A stretch of 35,289 nt of DNA from Nostoc sp. S13 (GCF_029379315.1 NZ_JAQYWQ010000078.1:1-35289), one strand, 5' to 3'; shown: positions 15,764 through 24,293, numbered from the stretch's first letter. A program made the numbers and translations. The notes: generated from the letters alone by a model not told the origin.

Positions 15764-17317
15764 GTGAATGTTACCGAATTAATCAAGATTTCAATTATTC
15801 TCCTGCTCGTTGCCACTGGTGTAGCCCTGCTATCCCGTCGGTTACGCGTCCCTTATGTCACGGGTTTAGTGTTGGCTGGTCTGCCAATCACTGAGTTATT
15901 GTCTCGTCGCATTGGTTTAGACCCATCCCTGGTTTTGAATCTTTTCCTGCCAATTCTACTCTTTGAAGCTGGCATCAATACAGATGTCAGCCGCCTACGC
16001 AGCACGTTTAAACCAATTGCTCTCTTGGCTGGCCCTGGAGCTGTGCTTTCCAGTGCTATTATTGCCGTTTTGTTGAAATTTTTGCTGGGGCTGACTTGGA
16101 TACCTGCTTTATTTGTAGGAGTAATGCTGGCAAATACTGATACAGTTTCCATAATTGCCCTATTTAAGGAAATACCAGTGCCCTCGCGGCTTTCTACCAT
16201 CGTTGAAGGAGAAACCCTATTCAACGATGGCGCTGCCCTAGTTGCATTTAACCTGATTTTGCAAGTATATTCGACAGGTTCGCTGACGTTACTAGATGGA
16301 ATTCAACAACTGCTATTGATAGCTCTAGGAGGCTGCCTCGTGGGGTTAGTCTTGGGTTACTTGAGCATACCTGTATTCGCCCGTTTAGATGATCCCCTTA
16401 GCAGTCTCTTACTGACGGTCGCAGTTGCATTAGCAACTTTTCAGGTTGGGGAATTTCTAGATGTATCAGGCGCTGTAGCTGTAGTTGTAGCTGGATTAAT
16501 TTTTGGGAATTTTGGGCTGTCTGGCAATACTTCTGCTTCTAGTCGCATCACCTTGTTGAGTTTCTGGGAATATGCCAGTTTTACTGTCAACACCTTTATT
16601 TTTCTGCTGATTGGTGCAGAAATAAACCCAGTGACGCTCTGGAGGACTTTACCTGCTGTTCTTCTTGCAGTTTTAGCTTATCAAGCAGGGCGAATTCTTA
16701 CGGTCTATCCGCTGCTGGCAGTGGTTCGTTGGTTTGACCGCCCAATTCCGCTGCGCTGGCAACATTTACTTTTTTTAGGTAACATCAAGGGTTCACTCTC
16801 GATGGCTCTGGTTTTGAGTTTACCCACCACATTACCAGGGCGAGAATTCCTGATTACTTTAGTCTTCGGTAGTGTGCTGGTGTCATTAGTCGGACAAGGT
16901 TTAAGCTTACCTTGGTTGGTAAAACGCTTAAAATTATCTCAATTTTCAGAGACTCAGCACCAAGTTGAAGAATTGCAAGCTCAACTGATGACAGGTAAAG
17001 CAGCACAGGATGAATTAGATAGCTTGTTGAAGTCAGGGGTATTACCAAAAGCTATCTATGAAGAAATGCGCTCAACTTATCAGGTGCGAATAGCAGGGGC
17101 AGAAAAGGCGCTACGAGAATTTTATAATCGCCGTCCTGATGAGTTTGAAGCTAAAAGTGGTGGGGGCATTAAACTTGATGCTATTCGCCGTCGTTTACTG
17201 TTAGCCGAAAAAGGAGCGCTCAACGAAGCAATACGTAAACGAATTCTCTCGGAAGATATTGTGCGAGGGCGGATACAAATCATTGATGAACAGTTGCTCA
17301 AACTTGATGATGATTAA
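15764..17317 (+). CDS. CPA1-type Na+/H+ antiporter
   Basis: A 517-residue cation:proton antiporter that exchanges Na+ or K+ for H+ across the membrane. The first ~400 residues are about a dozen hydrophobic helices. The conserved stretch ANTDTVSIIALFKEIPVPSRLSTIVEGETLFNDGAAL contains Thr-Asp 125-126 and the transport Asn-Asp pair at 154-155 typical of CPA1/NhaP. The last ~115 residues are a charged, partly helical cytoplasmic tail, as in regulated NhaP/NhaS proteins. The start is GTG 15764; the first codons (MNVTELIKISIILLL) lead straight into helix 1. It is convergent with a TrkA-like regulator and lipoprotein pair; the shared theme is ion homeostasis, but co-regulation is not shown. Confidence 0.92.
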   Translation: MNVTELIKISIILLLVATGVALLSRRLRVPYVTGLVLAGLPITELLSRRIGLDPSLVLNLFLPILLFEAGINTDVSRLRSTFKPIALLAGPGAVLSSAIIAVLLKFLLGLTWIPALFVGVMLANTDTVSIIALFKEIPVPSRLSTIVEGETLFNDGAALVAFNLILQVYSTGSLTLLDGIQQLLLIALGGCLVGLVLGYLSIPVFARLDDPLSSLLLTVAVALATFQVGEFLDVSGAVAVVVAGLIFGNFGLSGNTSASSRITLLSFWEYASFTVNTFIFLLIGAEINPVTLWRTLPAVLLAVLAYQAGRILTVYPLLAVVRWFDRPIPLRWQHLLFLGNIKGSLSMALVLSLPTTLPGREFLITLVFGSVLVSLVGQGLSLPWLVKRLKLSQFSETQHQVEELQAQLMTGKAAQDELDSLLKSGVLPKAIYEEMRSTYQVRIAGAEKALREFYNRRPDEFEAKSGGGIKLDAIRRRLLLAEKGALNEAIRKRILSEDIVRGRIQIIDEQLLKLDDD

Positions 17318-17350
17318 TATAGGAATCGTATTTGATTTTTGAAATTATCT

Positions 17351-17395
17351 ACGTAGGCGGGGAGTGGGGAGTAGGGAGTAGGGAATAGGGAATAA
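17351..17395. repeat. GGGGAGT/GGGAATA heptamer tandem repeat
   Basis: Run of GGGGAGT, AGGGAGT and AGGGAAT units just past the antiporter stop. The flanks ('gaaattatctacgtaggcgggg' before; 'tcgagttgtaccgagctttttcaaaaat' after) closely match those of the run at 5198-5225, so the whole block of about 130 bases is dispersed, not just the heptamers. Confidence 0.65.
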
Positions 17396-17458
17396 TGAAT
17401 TAGGCTTTTCGAGTTGTACCGAGCTTTTTCAAAAATAAAATATTAATCCTATAGCTGT

Positions 17459-18031
17459 TCAAGACCCTTGTTTCGGCAATGAAGGTTTATTGTTTTGACT
17501 TTTAATCACCTTACCACGACTGGTAAAAGAAATTCCTTGCTGAAAGTCAGTACCAATCATGATTGCCTCTACTATCGGTTCAGCTATTTCTGTTTGAGAT
17601 ACCCACTCGACAATAAAGTTTGCGCCTAAGCCACCACTGGTATCATTCGTATTAATAAAATAATCTGTGGAAGCTAGCGCATCTAGTTGAATAGGATGCT
17701 CTAAATACTGCTTAACTAACTTCCCAGCTGAGTCATAATAGCGCACAGAACTAATAATGATCGGATTAACTAAATCTGTATTCCGAATACTGAGCGTAGC
17801 CGCTAAATTAAAAATCTCCTGTCGATTATAATGATAAATATGAGAATAGACAGGTACATAAATGGTTTGACCCATTGCTATCTTGAAGTTACTATCTAAA
17901 GTCACTATCTTGTTAGATGGGGTTGCTTGGCTATTAACTGGTTGTGACTTTGGTGAATTTTGAATTGGTTTACAAGATGCAAGCAGAATAACTGCAATTA
18001 CTAAATAAATATGTGGATACAGCTTCATCAA
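17459..18031 (-). CDS. DUF3124 lipoprotein
   Basis: A 190-residue predicted lipoprotein. The N-terminus LVIAVILLASC has a good lipobox with the acylated cysteine at residue 20, followed by a Ser/Pro-rich linker. The core GQTIYVPVYSHIYHYN, LAATLSIRNTD, IIISSVRYYDSAGKLVKQYL and SGGLGANFIVEWVS is the pattern I recall for DUF3124, a beta-rich family of unknown function. It starts 2 bases after the stop of the TrkA-like gene on the same strand, so the two are almost certainly co-transcribed. This suggests a periplasmic accessory of whatever the regulator controls, though that is inference. Confidence 0.8.
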   Translation of the reverse strand: MMKLYPHIYLVIAVILLASCKPIQNSPKSQPVNSQATPSNKIVTLDSNFKIAMGQTIYVPVYSHIYHYNRQEIFNLAATLSIRNTDLVNPIIISSVRYYDSAGKLVKQYLEHPIQLDALASTDYFINTNDTSGGLGANFIVEWVSQTEIAEPIVEAIMIGTDFQQGISFTSRGKVIKSQNNKPSLPKQGS

Positions 18032-18033
18032 AA

Positions 18034-18711
18034 CTATTTACAACCTTCAAGAAAATCAATAACTTGATGTAAAGACCCTGGTTTGGTCACAATCAGTAGA
18101 GTCGAACCCGGTTTTATTACTGTACTGCCATTAGGAATCATTAAATCCTCGTGAGGGTGAGGTTGATAGCCGATAATCAGAGAACCACTAGGAAACTGAG
18201 AATCTTGAGCAATTTCGGCAACGCTACGATTAGCTACATAACAACTATTGGGAATAGAAAGTTTTAAAACCTCAATCTGTCCCTGCTCAAAATGCATCAT
18301 TGATTCTACCAGTGGATACTCAATAGCATTCACCATTGTGGAAACTGCCAGTTCAACGGTACTAATAATATGGTTGGCTCCTGCTATACGCAGTGGCTCG
18401 GCAAAATCGGGGTGGCGCATTCGACTCACAGTATGGCTAACACCGTAGTGTTTAGCGAGAGTTACCATTGCTAAGTTGAGGGCATCACTTCTGAGGACAG
18501 CTGCTAGAGCGTTGGCTTTACGAATTCCAGCTTCTAATAATACTTCTGTACTCACAGCACTCCCTTCAAAAGCCATCGCGCCGACTTGTTCACGGGCATA
18601 TCGGCAAGCAGTAGGGTCAATATCAATGACGGCAACCGTATGCCCTAGTTCTACCAATTTTTGAGCCAAAGTAAGCCCCACTAAGCCTGCTCCACCAATT
18701 AGCACGTACAT
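18034..18711 (-). CDS. TrkA/KtrA-like potassium transport regulatory protein
   Basis: A 225-residue cytoplasmic protein with an N-terminal RCK/TrkA-N Rossmann domain (MYVLIGGAGLVGLTLA, glycine motif at 7-12, acidic Asp30 ending strand 2) and a C-terminal TrkA-C domain (about 140-220, FEQGQIEVLKLSIPNSCYVANRSVAEIAQ to GSTLLIVTKPGS). Proteins of this size gate K+ channels or Ktr/Trk transporters by binding NAD(H) or ATP. No K+ channel subunit is adjacent; the nearest transporter is the convergent antiporter. It leads a two-gene unit with the DUF3124 lipoprotein. The start ATG at 18711 matches the family N-terminus. Confidence 0.88.
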   Translation of the reverse strand: MYVLIGGAGLVGLTLAQKLVELGHTVAVIDIDPTACRYAREQVGAMAFEGSAVSTEVLLEAGIRKANALAAVLRSDALNLAMVTLAKHYGVSHTVSRMRHPDFAEPLRIAGANHIISTVELAVSTMVNAIEYPLVESMMHFEQGQIEVLKLSIPNSCYVANRSVAEIAQDSQFPSGSLIIGYQPHPHEDLMIPNGSTVIKPGSTLLIVTKPGSLHQVIDFLEGCK

Positions 18712-19021
18712 GGCTGCTCCTAATACTTAAAGACTTCTTATTTTACTTTAATTAACAAGTTAGCAAGCTGGTGAAGGTGTAGCTTAACAGGCTTGTTTGA
18801 TATTTATGAGAAATAGTCAGGTAACTTCTGCCGTCACCAAGGGCATTTAGCCGCGATCGAGGAAGGAAGTTTCCCGATCGCACCTAGCTATAAGCTTGAT
18901 AAATACGGCGCTTTGAGCGAGTCAGAAATTTTATTTTAGTGTTTGCTTGTTTATTTTAAGTAATTCACACATTCATTTTAGTGTATCTTTGAGTCGAAAG
19001 CTGGCGATCGCGCTTCTTATA
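18712..19021. other. Intergenic region upstream of the TrkA-like gene
   Basis: No gene is seen. There is a small inverted repeat around GATCG (18857-18881) and one HIP1-related site near 19004. The first ~60 bases upstream of 18711 presumably contain the promoter of the TrkA-like unit. Confidence 0.35.
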
Positions 19022-19310
19022 CTACCGGCACTGAATTAGTTTATGACTTACTAAATTCGCTTGTTTGCCTCGACGTGCAGCAAGTTCAAGTTCAATTTCG
19101 TCAACGTTTACGAAGTTGTAATCCAGCAGCGATCGCTCGTTGTCGGATTGACCATAATTTTTTGGCTAAGGGTGTTTGTGGCACAAAATCAGATTCGGGG
19201 GGTGTTGTTTCTGATTCAGATTTAAGTAGTTCAACAAACTCCAAAACTTTTTGTTGCTTTTGGGGTGTGAGTTCTCGCCAGTGTTCAAGTAGTTCAACTT
19301 CATTACCCAT
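19022..19310 (-). pseudogene. Small antitoxin-like protein with a frameshift
   Basis: The first 69 codons (19310 to 19101) encode ELLEHWRELTPQKQQKVLEF and continue to PLAKKLWSIRQRAIAAGLQL before ending LRKR-stop. Small proteins with 'LTPEKQQEVLEFVEFLK' followed by 'LREIRxKIVASGxPLLxxDEIExEVAERRG' occur as antitoxin-like or TA-associated proteins in cyanobacteria. Here the continuation NVDEIELELAARRGKQANL is present in the next frame (from about 19108 to a stop at 19022), so one indel near 19105 separates the two parts. No toxin gene follows. The 69-residue form may still be made. Confidence 0.55.
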
Positions 19311-19370
19311 AAGTACTTCGCTATTGAACTCTCTGCGGCAGTATCGCGACGTGATGCAGGTATCGACTAG

Positions 19371-19955
19371 CTACTTAATCCAAGTTGTAGACTTGTATAC
19401 TCCTCCATCTTGCCAAACTTCGATTAAATCAGTAAAACCATCCTTATTAACATCTCCTGCTAAATATTGGGTGTTATTTCTATAACCACCTACATTATTG
19501 GTGATGGTTCCAATATTAAATAAACCTTGTCCATTATTAATCCAAGTTGTAGACTTGTATACTCCTCCATCTTGCCAAACTTCGATTAAATCAGTAAAAC
19601 CATCCTTATTAACATCTCCTGCTAAATATTGGGTGTTATTTCTATAACCACCTACATTATTGGTGATGGTTCCAATATTAAATAAACCTTGTCCATTATT
19701 AATCCAAGTTGTAGACTTGTATACTCCTCCATCTTGCCAAACTTCGATTAAATCAGTAAAACCATCCTTATTAACATCTCCTGCTAAATATTGGGTGTTA
19801 TTTCTATAACCACCTACATTATTGGTGATGGTTCCAATATTAAATGAATCGGCAGAAGCTTTTTGATTTGGTAGGATTACAAATGTCATACCAACAAATA
19901 AAGCTGCAAGAGTTGCACTTTTTGTGCAATAATTTAAAATAATTCTTAATAGCAT
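19371..19955 (-). CDS. Exported protein of three identical FG-GAP/VCBS-like repeats
   Basis: A 194-residue protein with a signal peptide (hydrophobic core SATLAALFVGMTFVIL, cleavage probably after KASA near residue 36), followed by three copies of a 54-residue unit. Each unit starts GTITNNVGGYRNNTQYLAGD, contains the calcium-loop-like DVNKDGFTDLIEV and ends STTWINNGQGLFNI. The DNA unit of 162 bp is identical in all three copies as far as I can compare by eye. Three blades would not close a propeller, so it may oligomerise or be a shortened form of a longer gene. Function unknown; presumably periplasmic or extracellular. Confidence 0.8.
   Translation of the reverse strand: MLLRIILNYCTKSATLAALFVGMTFVILPNQKASADSFNIGTITNNVGGYRNNTQYLAGDVNKDGFTDLIEVWQDGGVYKSTTWINNGQGLFNIGTITNNVGGYRNNTQYLAGDVNKDGFTDLIEVWQDGGVYKSTTWINNGQGLFNIGTITNNVGGYRNNTQYLAGDVNKDGFTDLIEVWQDGGVYKSTTWIK
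19376..19858. repeat. Three tandem 162-bp coding repeats
   Basis: The word CAAGTTGTAGACTTG starts at 19381, 19543 and 19705, giving an exact period of 162. The third copy breaks off at the signal-peptide junction (about 19844). No differences between copies are visible to me. Confidence 0.9.
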
Positions 19956-20445
19956 ATAAAAACACCCAAGTTAGTTAAGAAACAAGTACAGAACCCTTGA
20001 GGAATATTACGATTTACGTTACAAAATATGCGTCAAGTTCAGCTAAAGAGTGCAGATACTAGTACGAACTAAAACAGTGTTCACGGAAAGGTGATAATAT
20101 CTACGTTCTGAATGCTAACGAGTTAATTTTGATGTTAAATTGCTTACCCCAAGCTACCACAAAGTCAAAAAAGTAAGGATTTTACCAATCTTTTAGGAGG
20201 TGGTATAGATAATTAGCTATTAAACCAATTCGCAATTACGTTTTATAACTTGGATTTAACCCTTGCTGCCTGTAGAGGCAGGGGACTTAAACTTTCACCA
20301 TTTGTTAAAAAACTTGATAAAATCGATAATAGAACGTTTTATAATTCTTTTATTGAAGAATTAAATAACTTAACTATTGACAATAATTAATGCGATGATC
20401 TGGGTTGCGAATAGACATCTCGGCAGTCAGTCGCTTCGCTCGAAG
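19956..20445. other. Intergenic region with coding remnants
   Basis: No intact gene. The plus strand 20215-20390 is open without an ATG and ends RGLKLSPFVKKLDKIDNRTF then YNSFIEELNNLTIDNN-stop, which looks like the C-terminus of a lost protein I do not recognise. On the minus strand near 20393-20420, IRNPDHRI looks like an internal piece of the PIN toxin whose N-terminus is at 20446-20520. The bases near 19956-20060 upstream of the repeat protein probably hold its promoter. Confidence 0.45.
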
Positions 20446-20520
20446 TCAAAAGTCAGTGTGGAGTTTTGGGTCGTCAAAGAGCCACCACAGTAGAATATGG
20501 GTGTCGATGAGGTAGCTCAT
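20446..20520 (-). pseudogene. VapC-type PIN toxin, truncated to 24 codons
   Basis: The ATG (20518-20520) overlaps the stop of the upstream antitoxin-like gene in the arrangement ATGA. The product contains YLIDTHILLWWLFDDPKL, the N-terminal strand of PIN-domain toxins with the first catalytic Asp, then stops. A palindromic repeat word (agtcgcttcgctcgaagtc on plus, 20428-20446) lies exactly where the sequence breaks off, and a piece resembling the continuing PIN sequence (IRNPDHRI) follows. The toxin is therefore broken and cannot form an active nuclease. Confidence 0.75.
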
Positions 20521-20717
20521 TCCCATTGCTGGAGTTCATCTTCTGGCAGTGGTTCAAAGAAAGCATCGCCGAGTTGTCCTTTCAATAAACCAGGGGTGCG
20601 GGGTTGTGTGTGTTCCTGACTTAAACCTAACCGAAAGTAGTGAATTAGGTCATAAAGTTCTGCTAGTTTGTCTTCAGGGATGTCTTGCAATTCTTGGACA
20701 ATCTTCTGGATCAGCAT
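20517..20717 (-). CDS. Antitoxin-like small protein (partner of broken VapC)
   Basis: A 66-residue protein: MLIQKIVQELQDIPEDKLAE, LYDLIHYFRLGL and a C-terminal GLLKGQLGDAFFEPLPEDEL. The N-terminal half resembles the DUF2281-like helix pair of cyanobacterial antitoxins, and GxLxGxxGDxFFEPLPExEL is typical of the toxin-binding tail of VapB-type antitoxins paired with PIN toxins. Its stop overlaps the toxin start by 4 bases, the usual TA coupling. Because the toxin is truncated, this is an orphan antitoxin and could be a relic or could still neutralise a related toxin elsewhere. Confidence 0.75.
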   Translation of the reverse strand: MLIQKIVQELQDIPEDKLAELYDLIHYFRLGLSQEHTQPRTPGLLKGQLGDAFFEPLPEDELQQWE

Positions 20718-20858
20718 AAGTCAAACTCTTCGGTGGTTGTTAATCAGTAAGTTAGGAATATGCGACTACTTTGTTGCTCAATTGAGGAATAAAATATTTT
20801 TTCTCGCTTTGGGCTTTGGCGCGAAACTTTCATCCCGTTAATCAGCAACGCTGGATTA

Positions 20859-22139
20859 CTATTCCTGTAAAACGGTCTTTGATACAATCCTAGTTTTCTT
20901 AAGGTCTGCTTCCGAAAGTTCTTCCCCAGCTTGCAGGCGGGTGGCAGAAGTTTGCAACACTGTCGCCGCACCTTTATCTCCGATTTGTAAAGCGGTTTTA
21001 GCAGCCGTTTGTAACATCGTTGCTGCACCAGTGCGATCGCCTTGTTGCAATTTCACCTCAGCTAACTGGGTTTGGCGATACTTGGCTAATGCTAAAATAG
21101 ATTGTTGTACCTGGGGAATTAACACTGGTTGATACGCCCGCACCACATCTGCATATACAGGCACAAGGGGCGAAAGTAAACCTTGCTCATTAACCAATGG
21201 GTCATCATAACGGATTTGCACATGCCCGATCGCTTGTTTACCTTCTGGCAACTGTCCCAAATAAATGTTAGCCAAAACTACCCGTTCTACATCCTGCATC
21301 AAATCTCCCAAACGCACAGCAAAGCTACCATCAGCTTCGGGTTCCACTGGTAACTCGATTGTGTCTGGAGCAACTTGGGCAATGGGTTTAAATTCTGCTA
21401 ATCGGACATTGGGCACTAGAGATAACAGCAAGTAGGCATTAGTTAGCCCAATAGACTCAATCCGTCCAAATAGTCGGCTAAATTGCTCCACAGCTTGTTC
21501 AGGATGTTCAATATAGGCTAAAGTCCCACCACCGACATCGGCAATTTTTTCCAGCAAATCCTGATTCCAGCTGTTGCCAAATCCGAAAGTGTTAATAGTT
21601 AGGTTGAGCTTGGCAGCTTTTTGTGCGAGTTGAAGACAGCGCTTGTTGTCATCTCGCCCAATATCCCACTTCCAAATCCGCAAAGCGCTATCACCATGCC
21701 CATCTGTAAGCAGAAACGCCTGGGAAACAGCGCCTCTTGTGCCCTTCATCAGTTCTGTAATTCCCAGTTCCAAACCCTCAGCGATTATAGTACCGCCGCT
21801 AGCGCTGAGTTTGCTTTTAATTTGAGATTTGATGCTTTCGGGGTCTTGGATCACTTGGTTAGGGATAATCACTTCCGCAGAACCAGAAAAAGCCACAACT
21901 GAGATGCGATCGCCTACTTTCAACCGATCGATTAATCTTTCCACTGCCTGGATCACCGTTTTAATTGGTTGTCCATGCATGGAACCACTCTTATCCAAAA
22001 TCAAGCAGAGGTTAAGGGGGAGATTTTTGTCAAATTCACCAGCGATTGCAAAAATCGTCATTGCTAGTTGACGTTGGCTACTAGTTTGAGCCACATCAAC
22101 ATTATTGTCATTTAACGCCGATAGCAATTTAACTTTCAT
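20859..22139 (-). CDS. VWA domain protein, second of a tandem pair
   Basis: A 426-residue protein with a von Willebrand factor A domain at about residues 41-225. The metal-ion-dependent adhesion site is intact: DKSGSMHG (Asp49, Ser51, Ser53), the Thr in SASGGTIIAEG and Asp in LLTDGHGDS. After it come a beta-rich region and a C-terminal helical region with LAEVKLQQGDRTGAATMLQT and KTALQIGDKGAATVLQTSAT, a short internal repeat. No signal peptide or transmembrane helix, so it is likely cytosolic, binding a partner through Mg2+. Its start overlaps the stop of the upstream paralogue (ATGA), so the two are translationally coupled. Partner and process unknown. Confidence 0.88.
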   Translation of the reverse strand: MKVKLLSALNDNNVDVAQTSSQRQLAMTIFAIAGEFDKNLPLNLCLILDKSGSMHGQPIKTVIQAVERLIDRLKVGDRISVVAFSGSAEVIIPNQVIQDPESIKSQIKSKLSASGGTIIAEGLELGITELMKGTRGAVSQAFLLTDGHGDSALRIWKWDIGRDDNKRCLQLAQKAAKLNLTINTFGFGNSWNQDLLEKIADVGGGTLAYIEHPEQAVEQFSRLFGRIESIGLTNAYLLLSLVPNVRLAEFKPIAQVAPDTIELPVEPEADGSFAVRLGDLMQDVERVVLANIYLGQLPEGKQAIGHVQIRYDDPLVNEQGLLSPLVPVYADVVRAYQPVLIPQVQQSILALAKYRQTQLAEVKLQQGDRTGAATMLQTAAKTALQIGDKGAATVLQTSATRLQAGEELSEADLKKTRIVSKTVLQE

Positions 22140-23392
22140 TGCGGAGGGGTATCTTGCAAAACTGTTTTGGAGACCATTCTAGTTTTCTTGCGATCGCTTT
22201 CAGATAAGTCTTGTCCAGCTTGCAACTGGGTGGCAGAAGTTTGTAACACCGTCGCCGCCCCTTGATCTCCCATTTGCAGGGCAGTTTTAGCAGCCGTTTG
22301 TAGCATTGTCGCTGCACCACTGCGATCGCCCTGTTGCAATTTCGTTTCGGCTAACTGGGTTTGGCGATACTTCGCTAATGCCAAAATAGAGTGTTGCACC
22401 TGGGGATTCGGGTCTGCTTGGTAATTTTTGACTACATGGGCATAAACTGGGATATTTGGTGTAAATAAACCTACCTGGTTGGCGGCTGGGTCATCGTAGC
22501 GGACTTGTACATTAGCGATCGCTTGTTCACCTGTTGGCAATTGTCCCAAATAAATATTAGCTAAAATCACCCGTTCCGCATCTTTCATTAAATCTCCCAA
22601 CCGCACAGCGAAACGTCCATCAGCTTCTTGTTGCAGTGGTAACTCAATTGTGTCTGGGGAAACTTGGGCAATGGGTTTGAGTTCCGCTAGCCGGACATTG
22701 GGCATCAGGGAGAATAACAGATAAGCATTAGTCAATCCTACCGTTTGAATGCGGCTGAACAGGCGATTAAACTCATCGACTGCATCTTCGGGTTTTTGAA
22801 TGTAAGATAAAGTACCTAAACCAGCATCAGCAATTTTTTCTAAAACATCTTGGTTCCAATTGTCACCAAATCCCAAAGTGTTCAAAGTCAAATTATAGCT
22901 AGCCGCCAATTGGGCGAATTTCAAACAGCGATTGTTATCACCGTGTTCATTTTCGCCATCGGTTAATAGGAAGGCTTGGGAAACAGTATCTTTTTTTCCC
23001 TTTGCCAACTCCTCAATCCCCAAGCGCAATCCTTCATCAATTGCAGTTCCACCATCGGCAGCTAGACGATTAATTTGCTGTTTGATTTTCTCTGGATCTG
23101 CGATACTTTGACTGGGTACTAAGACTTTGGCACGGTGATCGAAAACTACAACACTGAGGCGATCGCCACTTTTGAGTCTATCTACCAGACGAATCGCTGC
23201 TTTTTTGACCGTTTCTAGCGATCGCCCATTCATCGAACCACTATGATCGAGAATTAAACATAAATTTAGTGGCACATTGCGGTCTAGAGACTCTGCGATC
23301 GCTGAAATCGAAATTCCCAACTGGCGTTGACTATTCAGTTGATTCGCGTCCAAATTACCATCATTCAAGGCAGGCTGCAAACTAACCTTCAT
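22136..23392 (-). CDS. VWA domain protein, first of a tandem pair
   Basis: A 418-residue paralogue of the next gene, with high identity over its whole length. The MIDAS motif DHSGSMNG gives Asp49, Ser51 and Ser53; the Thr (DGGTAIDEG) and Asp (LLTDGENEHGD) of the site are present. The same C-terminal region occurs, with LAETKLQQGDRSGAATMLQT and KTALQMGDQGAATVLQTSAT. No secretion signal. It leads a two-gene unit, with a stop-start overlap of 4 bases to the second gene, and is divergent from clpR. The pair arose by tandem duplication; why two copies are kept is not apparent. Confidence 0.88.
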   Translation of the reverse strand: MKVSLQPALNDGNLDANQLNSQRQLGISISAIAESLDRNVPLNLCLILDHSGSMNGRSLETVKKAAIRLVDRLKSGDRLSVVVFDHRAKVLVPSQSIADPEKIKQQINRLAADGGTAIDEGLRLGIEELAKGKKDTVSQAFLLTDGENEHGDNNRCLKFAQLAASYNLTLNTLGFGDNWNQDVLEKIADAGLGTLSYIQKPEDAVDEFNRLFSRIQTVGLTNAYLLFSLMPNVRLAELKPIAQVSPDTIELPLQQEADGRFAVRLGDLMKDAERVILANIYLGQLPTGEQAIANVQVRYDDPAANQVGLFTPNIPVYAHVVKNYQADPNPQVQHSILALAKYRQTQLAETKLQQGDRSGAATMLQTAAKTALQMGDQGAATVLQTSATQLQAGQDLSESDRKKTRMVSKTVLQDTPPQ

Positions 23393-23630
23393 AACTCAAA
23401 GTCCCTATTCAGGATATACATATTAATAAATAACTTCAAAGCAGTACTTTAGCTCTACGGAAAACTTATCCAACACAAATACACTAATATAATCAGAATA
23501 TCTTAGAAGCCAAGCATTGGCAGATGTTAAGCCACCTTAGGCATTAGGGAGAAATCCGCACCTTGAGGAAAGCTAGCATCGCGCTAGGATGTATTACAGT
23601 TAACGGCATAGTTTCAGGCGATCAGTTGCT

Positions 23631-24293
23631 ATGGACATTTCCCCAATCAAGGCTGTTCAAGCCCCTTATTACGGCGATAACTTCTACCGGACACCACCGC
23701 CAGATTTACCTTCCCTCTTATTGAAGGAGCGAATTGTCTATATTGGGATGCCACTGGTGCCTGCTGTCACCGAATTGATCGTGGCCGAGTTGTTGTTTTT
23801 GCAGTCCGACGACCCCGAAAAGCCGATTAAAATCTACATAAACTCCACCGGCACTTCCGGTTACAGTGGCGAACCGATTGGCTTTGAAACCGAAGCCTTC
23901 GCCATCTTTGACACCATGAAATATATCAAACCTCCTATCCACACCATCTGCGTCGGTTCCGCGATGGGTATGGCAGCGATGCTCCTCAGTGCTGGTACAA
24001 AAGGTTGCCGCGCTAGTTTGCCTCACTCCTCGATTATCCTGCATCAGCCCAAGAGCTACGCCCAAGGTCAAGCAACGGATATTCAAATTCGCGCTAGGGA
24101 AGTTTTGGTAAATAAAGGGGCGTTAGTTGATATTTTGCATCGCACCACCGGACAGCCTCCAGAAAAAATTATTAAAGATATGGATCGGCTGTTATATTTG
24201 ACACCCTACGAAGCGAAAGAATACGGACTAATTGACCGAGTTTTTGAGAAAGAAGAACTCGCAAATCCCCCACTTCCTGCTAGTGTCCTTTAA
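23631..24293 (+). CDS. clpR: ClpR, catalytically inactive Clp protease subunit
   Basis: A 220-residue ClpP paralogue. Aligned to the downstream ClpP, the active-site Ser is Gly113 (CVGSAMGMAAMLL), the His is kept (His138, ILHQP) and the Asp position is Leu187 (KDMDRLLYL), so it cannot hydrolyse peptides. It also has the extra loop of about ten residues after YINS (TGTSGYSGEPIGFE) typical of cyanobacterial ClpR. In Synechococcus, ClpR forms a mixed tetradecameric core with ClpP3 that works with ClpC; this is established for that organism and inferred here from the clpR-clpP order. It starts at ATG 23631, divergent from the VWA pair. Confidence 0.93.
   Translation: MDISPIKAVQAPYYGDNFYRTPPPDLPSLLLKERIVYIGMPLVPAVTELIVAELLFLQSDDPEKPIKIYINSTGTSGYSGEPIGFETEAFAIFDTMKYIKPPIHTICVGSAMGMAAMLLSAGTKGCRASLPHSSIILHQPKSYAQGQATDIQIRAREVLVNKGALVDILHRTTGQPPEKIIKDMDRLLYLTPYEAKEYGLIDRVFEKEELANPPLPASVL

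Noticed and set aside
20859..23392. Bacterial defence system built on the two VWA genes
   Set aside because: No AAA+ ATPase, nuclease or phosphatase is adjacent; the neighbours are clpR and a decayed TA locus, so a defence role has no support.
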